A DNA stretch of 64,000 nt, from positions 25,670 to 89,669 of the forward strand of contig WQSX01000004.1 in assembly GCA_009787625.1 (NCBI GenBank). Direction: 5' to 3'. Below are positions 40,602 through 48,729 of the stretch, one piece after another (the stretch's first letter is position 1; each line of letters begins with the position of its first letter). This DNA comes from Oscillospiraceae bacterium (GTDB lineage Bacteria; Bacillota; Clostridia; Oscillospirales; Oscillospiraceae). The translations under genes and the position numbers were made by a program. The notes under the pieces are model-generated. The model saw only the letters and a program-made list of their open reading frames with translations, had not been told where the DNA came from and did no database searches.

Positions 40602-40749
40602 GCAGGGGAAGGCAGTTAAAAATTTAAAAAAATTTCAGCCGCCTCTTTGCCACTATGTCTGTTTTATTTGGGGATATATATTCGACATTTCCGGTTGCCT
40701 CGTTTCTCATGTCGGTCATTTTTTTATATTTTTAACTGCCTTCCCCTGC
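40602..40749. repeat. Family-B palindromic element, copy 1
   Basis: 32-bp arms GCAGGGGAAGGCAGTTAAAAAT.TAAAAAAAT (one mismatch); internal TCAGCCGCCTCTTTGCCACTAT and CATGTCGGTC. Confidence 0.85.
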
Positions 40750-40767
40750 TTTTTTCATTAATTACAA

Positions 40768-42786
40768 CTACGACACGTCTGCCAGATCGAGATATTTGTG
40801 GCCGTTTTCTGCTATGAAGTCTTTTCTTCCGTTTAGGTTGTTGCCTAAAAATAAATCGAAAGTGTCTGCAGTGGCTGTTGCGTCTGCAGGCATTACTTTT
40901 ATCAGCCGTCTGCTTTCGGGGTTCATGGTTGTGAGCCACATCATTTCAGGGTCATTTTCACCGAGCCCTTTTGAGCGGCTGATTGTGTATTTTGAGTCAC
41001 CCAGTTTTTCAATTATTTCGTTTCTCTCTTTATCGGAGTAAGCGAAGTAAGATTTCCCTTTACTTGTAATCTCATAGAGCGGGGATTCGGCTATGTAGAC
41101 ATAACCTCCTTCAATGAGTGTGGGAACAAGGCGGTAGAGCATAGTGAGTATCAGTGTGCGGATTTGAAATCCGTCATAGTCTGCGTCTGTGCAGATTATT
41201 ACTTTGTTCCAGCGTAGTGCGCTCAGGTCGAATGCGCTTAGGTCTTTCGTGTGTTTGTTTTGTATTTCTACTCCACAACCCAGCACTCTTATAATGTCTG
41301 TTATTATGTCGTTTGCAAAGATTTTTCCGTAGTCTGCTTTTAGGCAGTTTAGAATTTTTCCGCGCACGGGGATTACTCCTTGGAATTCTGCATCTCGGCT
41401 GAGTTTACAGGCTCCTAACGCTGAATCTCCCTCTACTATGTAGATTTCACGTTTATCCACGTCTTTACTGCGGCAGTCTACGAATTTTTGTACTCGGCTT
41501 GTTATGTCTACACCGCCTGAGAGTTTCTTTTTGATGTTTAGGCGTGTTTTTTCGGCTGTTTCGCGGCTTCGTTTGTTTATTAGGATTTGTTCTGCGATTT
41601 TGTCGGCTTCCGCCTTGTTTTCTATGAAGTAGACTTCAAGCCTGCTTCTTAGAAATTCGGTCATTGCCTCTTGGACGAACTTGTTTGTTATGGCTTTTTT
41701 TGTTTGGTTTTCGAATGATGCTTGGGTTGAGAAGCAGTTTGTCACTAATACTAAACAGTCTTGGATATCTGCAAATGTTATTTTGCTCTCATTTCCTTTG
41801 TATTTATTTGTTTTACGCAAATATGCGTCTATTTCCGCTACAAATGCGCTTCTTGTGGCTTTTTCGGGTGAGCCCCCGTGTTCCAGCCATGAGGAGTTGT
41901 GGTAGTATTCTGTTATGCTGACTTTGTTTGAAAAGCAAAATGCCGCTGAGAGTTTTACTTTATAGTCCGGCATGTCGGCTCGGTCTCTGCCTTTTCGCTC
42001 TACTTCAAAGAACACGGGCTCGGCAATGTTGTCATCTCCGACTATTTCCATGACATAATCTAAGATTCCGTTTCTGTATAGGAACTCGGTGGTTTCAAAT
42101 CTGCCGCCCACTTGGTTTTTAAACTTAAACGTGACTCCGGCGTTGACTACTGCTTGTCTTTTTAAGATGTCTAGGAAAAATTCGGGTGGCACTGCTATGT
42201 CGGTGAAAACGTCAAGATCGGGTTTCCATCTGATTATTGTGCCTGTGCGTTTTTCTGTGTATGGCTCGTACTTTAGCTCCTTACCCTCTTCACCTACTAC
42301 TTCGCCCTTTTCAAAGCGCAGTGTGTATTTTTTTCCGTCACGGAAGATTGTGACATCCATGAACTCAGATGAATATTGTGTGGCGCATGAACCAAGACCG
42401 TTTAACCCCAAGGAGAATTCGTAGTTGCTTCCCTCGTTGTTGAGGTATTTTCCCCCTGCGTAAAGCTCACAGAAAACAAGCTCCCAGTTGAATCTGCCTT
42501 CACTTTGGTTCCAGTCAACAGGACAGCCGCGCGCAAAGTCCTCTATCTCAAATGTGTTATCTTCAAAACGCGTGACGATTATTTGCTTGCCATAACCCTC
42601 GCGGGCTTCGTCGATTGAGTTTGAGAGAATTTCAAAAATCGCATGTTGGCAACCCTCTATGCCGTCTGAGCCGAATATAACGCCCGGACGTTTTCTGACT
42701 CTATCCGCACCTTTTAACGCACTGATAGAGTCGTTGCCGTATTCTCCGTTTTTAAGTTTGTCTTTCTCTTTACCTGCTGCGCTCAT
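40768..42786 (-). CDS. DNA topoisomerase IV/gyrase-type subunit B
   Basis: FEILSNSIDEAREGYG, LNGLGSCATQYSS, IVEGDSALGACKLSRDAEFQGVIPVRGKILN, CTDADYDGFQIRTL. Confidence 0.94.
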   Translation of the reverse strand: MSAAGKEKDKLKNGEYGNDSISALKGADRVRKRPGVIFGSDGIEGCQHAIFEILSNSIDEAREGYGKQIIVTRFEDNTFEIEDFARGCPVDWNQSEGRFNWELVFCELYAGGKYLNNEGSNYEFSLGLNGLGSCATQYSSEFMDVTIFRDGKKYTLRFEKGEVVGEEGKELKYEPYTEKRTGTIIRWKPDLDVFTDIAVPPEFFLDILKRQAVVNAGVTFKFKNQVGGRFETTEFLYRNGILDYVMEIVGDDNIAEPVFFEVERKGRDRADMPDYKVKLSAAFCFSNKVSITEYYHNSSWLEHGGSPEKATRSAFVAEIDAYLRKTNKYKGNESKITFADIQDCLVLVTNCFSTQASFENQTKKAITNKFVQEAMTEFLRSRLEVYFIENKAEADKIAEQILINKRSRETAEKTRLNIKKKLSGGVDITSRVQKFVDCRSKDVDKREIYIVEGDSALGACKLSRDAEFQGVIPVRGKILNCLKADYGKIFANDIITDIIRVLGCGVEIQNKHTKDLSAFDLSALRWNKVIICTDADYDGFQIRTLILTMLYRLVPTLIEGGYVYIAESPLYEITSKGKSYFAYSDKERNEIIEKLGDSKYTISRSKGLGENDPEMMWLTTMNPESRRLIKVMPADATATADTFDLFLGNNLNGRKDFIAENGHKYLDLADVS

Positions 42787-42893
42787 TTCATTTTCCTTGT
42801 CTTATAGTGGTCTGCAAAACCACTAGTTTGTGTGCATTCTTTCTCAATGTACATTATATAGTACTCGGAGTTTTTTTGCAAGGGTTAGAAAAA

Positions 42894-44552
42894 TTAATCG
42901 TATATTTTGCGCCCTTGCCCGTCGGAAATGCCTGTCAGCCTATAAAAATAAGTGTTTACAACGTCACGCCACTCTTTTGCATTGCTCAGTTGGCGTAAAA
43001 GCCTATCGGCAACTGACGAAAAAACACACTCAGGTAAATGAGGGCGCAAAGAATCCCACGTTGAAATAAACTCTTCAACATGCTCCACAGCCTCAAAATG
43101 AGAATCATAAAAATGTTGCAACACTGTCTTGCCGCTTTTTAACTTGAAGGAATAGGGCAGACGATGGAAATAGAGTAACAGCTCCTCGGGGCAAGTCTCA
43201 ATATTGCTGTAAAGTGCATTCAAATGAGGGTGATACTGTGCAGTATATCCGGTTCCCGCTTCGGTTCTGTCAACGCCGATTGCTTCATGATTTGCACGGT
43301 GATAAGTGCCCCATTTCATGAATTCATAACCTTCGGGGCTTGGTCCGTAGTGATGATTTATGTTGACCATCCACCCAAGTCCCAGATGCGAAGTATACAT
43401 CTCATATACCTCGCGTGACCTGAGCATCATATCTAAAACAGGCTCATAAACAGCAGGATTTGAGCCGAATGTAAGCTTCACCCATTCGCCGAGAACCTCT
43501 CGCGCAGTGAGCGCAGGGTCAGATGCCATTCGGCCAAATGCATAGAGGTTCGCCTGTGCCAGAGTATGTCCGGTCCAGTTCGCATCAAGTCCGGTGTTTG
43601 CAACAGCAACGATAGCTTTTACCTTGTTTCCCATTAAATCGCGCATAGATTGACTGTCCGAAACAGGAGCATCTAAAATTTCCTGCCATTGCACAGCAGT
43701 GGCATAGAGGTCAACTTGTTGTCCGGTATACTCCTGCGTCACCTGAAATTCCAGTGCCTGCGAGGTGTGCTCCATAGCGCCAAGCAACGGTGAATTTGGC
43801 TCACGAACCTGAAAGTCAGACGGGCCGTGCTTGATTTGCAAGATAACATTATCCGCAAAAGAGCCATCGAGCGGATAGAAATGGTCATAGGCAGCCTTTG
43901 GACGGTCGGTTTTAGTGTCACGCCAGTCTTGAACGCAATTATACACAAAGCAACGCCAGTACACTTTTCCGCCGTGCTTTTTAAGGGCATTTGCAATGAC
44001 ATTGGCGCCATCCGCCTGAGTGCGCCCCAGCGCAGCCGGACCGTCGCGAAACTCGCTGTCGGCTTTGACAAGAAAGCCTGCGAGATCGGGAATATGCTTA
44101 TAAACTGTCTCCGCTGCTGCTTTCCACCATTTAATGACATGCTCATCATACGGGTCATATGTTGTAAGCCCACCCAAAAGGCGCGGAGAAGTGAAGTCCA
44201 CAGCGATAATAAACCTTATTCCAAATTCACGAAAAATGCCTGCAAGCGCTGCAACATCATCTATAAGGTCATCGGCAATCATTCGGGCGGACCGCTCTGT
44301 GACATTTACATTGTTGCAACAGACACGATTAATGCCGATTGATGAGAGATAGCGGGCATAGTCACGAATTCTATTTTTATCGTAGCAAATGTTACCGTCT
44401 TTGAAAAACAGGCTTTTGCCGCTGTATCCACGCTCTACGCTCCCATCTATGTTATCCCAGTGGTTTAAAATGCGCTCCTCAATAATCGAGTCAACCTTTG
44501 GCACAGCCGCATTTTCACTCTGTAGCCACATTTTGTATTCACTATAAGCCAT
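42894..44552 (-). CDS. Alpha-glucuronidase, GH67 (short form without usual N-terminal domain)
   Basis: LNHWDNIDGSVERGYSGKSLFF, KADSEFRDGPAALGRTQADGANVIANAL, YWRCFVYNCVQDWRD, VILQIKHGPSDFQVREPNSPLLGAM, EFQVTQEYTGQQ. Confidence 0.95.
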   Translation of the reverse strand: MAYSEYKMWLQSENAAVPKVDSIIEERILNHWDNIDGSVERGYSGKSLFFKDGNICYDKNRIRDYARYLSSIGINRVCCNNVNVTERSARMIADDLIDDVAALAGIFREFGIRFIIAVDFTSPRLLGGLTTYDPYDEHVIKWWKAAAETVYKHIPDLAGFLVKADSEFRDGPAALGRTQADGANVIANALKKHGGKVYWRCFVYNCVQDWRDTKTDRPKAAYDHFYPLDGSFADNVILQIKHGPSDFQVREPNSPLLGAMEHTSQALEFQVTQEYTGQQVDLYATAVQWQEILDAPVSDSQSMRDLMGNKVKAIVAVANTGLDANWTGHTLAQANLYAFGRMASDPALTAREVLGEWVKLTFGSNPAVYEPVLDMMLRSREVYEMYTSHLGLGWMVNINHHYGPSPEGYEFMKWGTYHRANHEAIGVDRTEAGTGYTAQYHPHLNALYSNIETCPEELLLYFHRLPYSFKLKSGKTVLQHFYDSHFEAVEHVEEFISTWDSLRPHLPECVFSSVADRLLRQLSNAKEWRDVVNTYFYRLTGISDGQGRKIYD

Positions 44553-45337
44553 TATGCCAAAGTCCTCTCATTAAATACTATTGAAGCCCCATCTTCAGTA
44601 TAGATATAAGGGTTTAATTCTTCCCAAGAATCATATGGTTTGCTGTTTTCTATTTTGGCATTTTTAGCCGCCTTTATAAATTTATCAAAATCAGATTTGG
44701 GGTGAGCGTAATCTTGATGTGCCACATAAAATACATCAAAATCAAGAGCTTTCACGCGTTCAAGCATAGCGATATATTCACGCAGACTGAGTGACTGCGG
44801 TACGAAAATCCAACAATGCGTGTTGGCACTGTCGCTGTCGAGCAAGATGCGATCCTCACGCAGTAAAACGCCAATTGAACCACCTGTATGCGCTGCCATA
44901 TCAATGACTTCGACAGTTTTTCCTCCAAGATCAAACACTTCGCCGGGTTTCAGGGGTTTTACATTGCATGCTCCTTCAAGGCTCCATTTTTCGCGGTCAA
45001 AGCCGGGCGGTAAATCCTCTTCTTTCATACGTTCCAAAATAGAATCACGAATGTTCTTAGAAGTATGCTCTGCGAGAAGTTCATTATCCTCCTCCCTCAT
45101 GTAAACCTCGTCAAACTGATAAGCTCCATTGGCATGGTCTATGTGCCCATGACCGAGAATAACTGTAATAGGCTTATCTGTGATGCTTTCAATGACAGGG
45201 TGCAGGTCATAAATACCGTAACCGGTATCAAACAATAACGCTTTTTCGCTGCCGACAATGAGGTACATATTTACCTCAAGAATGTCCTTAATGAGAAACA
45301 ATCCCGGGTTTACTTCTGTAATTTTAAATCCTTGCAT
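44552..45337 (-). CDS. MBL-fold metallohydrolase
   Basis: GHGHIDHANGA (HxHxDH), AAHTGGSIGVLL; start set at MQGFKITEVNPG after GAAAGGAATTATCATT; stop overlaps GH67 start by 1 nt. Confidence 0.9.
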   Translation of the reverse strand: MQGFKITEVNPGLFLIKDILEVNMYLIVGSEKALLFDTGYGIYDLHPVIESITDKPITVILGHGHIDHANGAYQFDEVYMREEDNELLAEHTSKNIRDSILERMKEEDLPPGFDREKWSLEGACNVKPLKPGEVFDLGGKTVEVIDMAAHTGGSIGVLLREDRILLDSDSANTHCWIFVPQSLSLREYIAMLERVKALDFDVFYVAHQDYAHPKSDFDKFIKAAKNAKIENSKPYDSWEELNPYIYTEDGASIVFNERTLA

Positions 45338-45390
45338 TTTAATGATAATTCCTTTCAAATTTATTTGTGGGTAACTGTTCAGTACCCCCA

Positions 45391-45483
45391 CAGATGATGG
45401 ACAATTTACCCTGGTTTTTCGGGAGCCATCGGGATCTACACCGCTGTTCTCCCGAAAAACCAGTGTAAACCGTCCATCATCTG
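45391..45483 (-). repeat. Family-A hairpin element, copy 7 (fully paired subtype)
   Basis: CAGATGATGGAC...GTCCATCATCTG; TTTTTCGGGAG/CTCCCGAAAAA; invariant core. Confidence 0.9.
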
Positions 45484-45649
45484 CTAGTGTTAAATTGCAG
45501 AAGTCGCTGTGGTTAGATTGTGGCATATTTTTGCGGCTGACTAGAAGAAAAATCGCAGGAATGCATTCGCCTTTCAAGGTTTTTCGACAACGGCAGACGT
45601 AAAAAGATGCCGCAAGATAATCGCAGAGACTTTTGCAATTTGACACTAG
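45484..45649. mobile_element. MITE-like palindrome adjoining family-A copy 7
   Basis: CTAG-TGTTAAATTGCAGAAGTC ... GACTTTTGCAATTTGACA-CTAG; 20/22 positions complementary; CTAG at both ends. Confidence 0.5.
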
Positions 45650-45668
45650 CACGGTGAATAGAACAAAT

Positions 45669-47183
45669 TCACCTTGAGCCCTGTACTCTCTCCGCAATAA
45701 ACCCTCTGTCAACTTGCGGGTTGACTTTTACAACTTCATAGTGGCAAATGGCGTTTGCGTTTAGCTTAACATCTAATTCCAAAAGCCCTGCCTCGACAGA
45801 GAGCCTTTGAGTAGATATCGCAGGTGTGGCGCAGTCTTTGAGTTGGGAAAGTTGCTTTTTGTTTAGTGTTGGTGGGGAGCCCATATCAATCCATGATTTG
45901 AGTGGATTGCAGACATCTTCATCTACAAGTCTACTGAAAATATAATATTCACCATCAGTCGCTTCAATAGAAAAATTTAATTTTAAACATGTTTTATCTT
46001 CTCCATCAACAGGATTCCAAGCGACTATATGGAAAATCTCATCATCATTAATTTTAGACTTTTCTTTGGTAATAATGTGGCTTTTACCGCGTGAAACAGC
46101 GTCAGTGCCTATTTTGCTGAAAAATTCATACGTCCAGTAAGTAGGTTTTGGAATACTGCCGTTCGTTAAAAGTCCAAAGCATCCTGAAAACGGCGTAAAA
46201 GCAATGCCTTGCTCTTCAAAAACGTCGCCAAATGTCCAATATGAATACGAGGCGCAGGTGTCACCCATAACGGAGAGCAGATAGGCGATGTATGCTGCAT
46301 TGAGATTGGTATCATGGAGCGGGTTACGCGGGGAATATGAGGTGTTAAACTCGGTGATATGCATTTCCATACCCCTATAGGCGGGGAAACTGTCGATAAT
46401 ATCACGGCTCACTCTCAGCTCATCAGGAATGTAGCTAAGCGAGCTGAGTTTTTGATATGCATAGTGTGGAATATAATCAGCCGGCTCAGTGGCATAGCAG
46501 TGCCTCGTAACAAAATCGAGTGGCACATCATTTTTAGAGGTGAACTCCAGAAAACTCTTCAGCCAGTGTTCATCCTCAACGCCGCAGATTGAAGGTCCAC
46601 CTACGCGTATTTTTGGGTTTACCTTTTTGACAGCTCTCGCACTAACTTCATAGAGCTTGAAATATTCATCCATATCAGCATTCTCCCAGAATACCTCAAG
46701 GTTTGGCTCATTCCACACTTCCATAGGCCATGACAAAACTTCCTCTTCGCCATAACGCTCTATCCAGTGTGAAACTGTCGCAATAACGAGGTCTGCCCAT
46801 TTTTCATAGTCGGAAGGTGGGGTCACGTTACCTTCCCAGTAAAACACGGTCTGCTCGCCTGAAGCAAGAGCCTTGGGCATGAATCCGAGCTCAATAAACG
46901 GCTTAAGCCCCAGCGAAAGATAATCGTCAATTATCATGTCAACATATGTGAAGTTATACTCCACCTTTTGCACTCCATCTTCTTCATAAGTCTGATAAAT
47001 ACCGACATCATCATGAAAAAGACCGTGCCCGCGAATGTACTTAAACCCTATTTCATCTTGAACTTTCTGTAGCTGCTTGTGGTACTCGTGCCTGAGAGCC
47101 AAATGCATACGTCCTGTACCTACACAGTTGAGTGCGTAGTTGCTAAAGACCGCCTTATCTGTTCTTTTGACCTTGAAATCCAT
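45669..47183 (-). CDS. GH39 family glycoside hydrolase (beta-xylosidase-like)
   Basis: FKYIRGHGLFHDDVGIY, WPMEVWNEPNLEVFW acid/base, MEMHITEFNTSYSP nucleophile. Confidence 0.9.
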   Translation of the reverse strand: MDFKVKRTDKAVFSNYALNCVGTGRMHLALRHEYHKQLQKVQDEIGFKYIRGHGLFHDDVGIYQTYEEDGVQKVEYNFTYVDMIIDDYLSLGLKPFIELGFMPKALASGEQTVFYWEGNVTPPSDYEKWADLVIATVSHWIERYGEEEVLSWPMEVWNEPNLEVFWENADMDEYFKLYEVSARAVKKVNPKIRVGGPSICGVEDEHWLKSFLEFTSKNDVPLDFVTRHCYATEPADYIPHYAYQKLSSLSYIPDELRVSRDIIDSFPAYRGMEMHITEFNTSYSPRNPLHDTNLNAAYIAYLLSVMGDTCASYSYWTFGDVFEEQGIAFTPFSGCFGLLTNGSIPKPTYWTYEFFSKIGTDAVSRGKSHIITKEKSKINDDEIFHIVAWNPVDGEDKTCLKLNFSIEATDGEYYIFSRLVDEDVCNPLKSWIDMGSPPTLNKKQLSQLKDCATPAISTQRLSVEAGLLELDVKLNANAICHYEVVKVNPQVDRGFIAERVQGSR

Positions 47184-47228
47184 TAGCATGACCTCCTATT
47201 TATACCATTTTAACTGTTCATTATCCTC

Positions 47229-47323
47229 GCAAATGATGGGCGGTTTGCACCGGTTTTTCGGGAGCCATCGGGATCTACACCGCTGTTCTCCCGAAAAACC
47301 GGTGCAAACCGCCCATCATCTGC
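47229..47323 (-). repeat. Family-A hairpin element, copy 8 (near-perfect 36-bp stem)
   Basis: GCAAATGATGGGCGGTTTGCACCGGTTTTTCGGGAG paired with CTCCCGAAAAACCGGTGCAAACCGCCCATCATCTGC; extra outer pairing AACTGTTCA/TGAATAGTT (47212-47340). Confidence 0.92.
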
Positions 47324-47396
47324 TAACCCGGTGAATAGTTACGCAAAATTTTTATCAAATTATATATTTTTATGTATTTAGTGTCAACATTTTTAT

Positions 47397-47428
47397 TTGA
47401 CGAGAGAAGAAATATCCTATAATATAAT
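47397..47428 (+). promoter_or_regulatory. Possible promoter for uxuA
   Basis: TTGACG (47397-47402) with TATAAT at 47418-47423 or 47423-47428; spacing 15 or 20 is not ideal. Confidence 0.35.
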
Positions 47429-47454
47429 TGCATCGGCTGGAAAGGGGAAACGGC

Positions 47455-48525
47455 ATGAAAATGACATTTCGTTGGTTCGGAGAAAAAAGTGATACAGTTT
47501 CGCTCAAAAACATCAAGCAAATTCCTGCAATGACAGGGCTTATGGGGTTTTTGGACTATAAGGCGGCGGGTGAAGTCTGGGAAAAAAGCGAGATAGCAGA
47601 GTATATCGGCAAAGTCCACGAAGCGGGGCTGGAGTGCGAGGTTATCGAGAGCGTGAATATCCACGAAGATATCAAAATGGGCTCAGGCAATCGCGATGAG
47701 TATATCGAAAACTATAAAACAACAATTCGTAATCTTGCCGAATATGGTGTAAAGGTAATTGTCTATAATTTTATGCCGGTTTTTGACTGGCTCAGAACTG
47801 ATTTGGCTCGCGAAATCCCTGAAGATGGCTCAAACAGCCTATATTTTGACGAGGCAGAACTGGAAGGTATGGGGCCGCTTGATATCGTCAAGCGCACGGC
47901 AACACAAAGTGGGGGCTTTTCACTTCCCGGGTGGGAGCCTGAGCGAATGGCGGAACTGGAGACTACTTTGAAAAAGTATGAGAGCATAACTGCCGACGAT
48001 TTGCGTGTTAATTATAAGTACTTTTTAGATGCCATAATACCTGTTTGTGAGGAGGCCGGCATAAAAATGGCTTGTCACCCTGATGATCCGGCGTGGCCGA
48101 TTTTTGGGTTGCCTCGAATCGCTCACAGCCTTAAATGCTTTGAAAAAATAATATCTCTTCATAATTCACCGAGTCATGCTCTTTGCTTATGCACGGGGTC
48201 ATTAGCTTCAAGCATTGATAATGATGTCGTTGCAATAATCAGACATTTTGGCAAAATTAACAGGGTTGCTTGTATGCATATAAGAAATGTAAAGCATTTA
48301 GGGCACCGTAAGTTCAGAGAGTCTAGCCATTTATCAACTGACGGCGACCTCGATATGTACGAAGTAGTAAAAGCTGTCTATGAAACTTGCCCTTTAGTTT
48401 ATGTTCGTCCTGACCATGGCCGAATGATTTGGGGTGAAACCGGTCGTCCCGGATATGGGCTTTATGACCGTGCCTTGGGTGCGGCTTATTTGAATGGTCT
48501 CTGGGAGGCCATTTGCAAGGAGTAA
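47455..48525 (+). CDS. uxuA: Mannonate dehydratase
   Basis: MKMTFRWFGEKSDTVSLKNIKQIPAMTGLMGFLDY...CHPDDPAWPIFGLPRI...RPDHGRMIWGE. Confidence 0.96.
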   Translation: MKMTFRWFGEKSDTVSLKNIKQIPAMTGLMGFLDYKAAGEVWEKSEIAEYIGKVHEAGLECEVIESVNIHEDIKMGSGNRDEYIENYKTTIRNLAEYGVKVIVYNFMPVFDWLRTDLAREIPEDGSNSLYFDEAELEGMGPLDIVKRTATQSGGFSLPGWEPERMAELETTLKKYESITADDLRVNYKYFLDAIIPVCEEAGIKMACHPDDPAWPIFGLPRIAHSLKCFEKIISLHNSPSHALCLCTGSLASSIDNDVVAIIRHFGKINRVACMHIRNVKHLGHRKFRESSHLSTDGDLDMYEVVKAVYETCPLVYVRPDHGRMIWGETGRPGYGLYDRALGAAYLNGLWEAICKE

Positions 48526-48539
48526 TTTTTTGCTGCGGG

Positions 48540-48694
48540 GTGCTGAGGAATGGGTGTTAAAAATATTTAGCACCGCTCAGCCGCCTCTTTGCCACTATTG
48601 CATGTACATTTACTTAGATTTTTTACTTTTCTTATACTGGTTTTTCTGATGTCGGTCGGGATGCTAAATATTTTTAACACCCATTCCTCAGCAC
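48540..48694. repeat. Family-B palindromic element, copy 2
   Basis: 33/33-bp arms GTGCTGAGGAATGGGTGTTAAAAATATTTAGCA; internal TCAGCCGCCTCTTTGCCACTAT and GATGTCGGTC. Confidence 0.88.
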
Positions 48695-48729
48695 TGTTAG
48701 TGCCAACTTTACAAGGAGTAATTATTACT

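Noticed and set aside
40602-40749. Family-B copy 1 as a plus-strand terminator (arm followed by TTTTTT)
   Set aside because: Flanking genes are on the minus strand, loop is >80 nt, and copy 2 has no T-tract; more likely an element than a terminator.
47229-47323. Family-A elements as integron attC sites
   Set aside because: attC sites conserve terminal core sites (RYYYAAC/GTTRRRY) with variable loops; here the loop is invariant and termini vary. No integrase or cassette array in the window.
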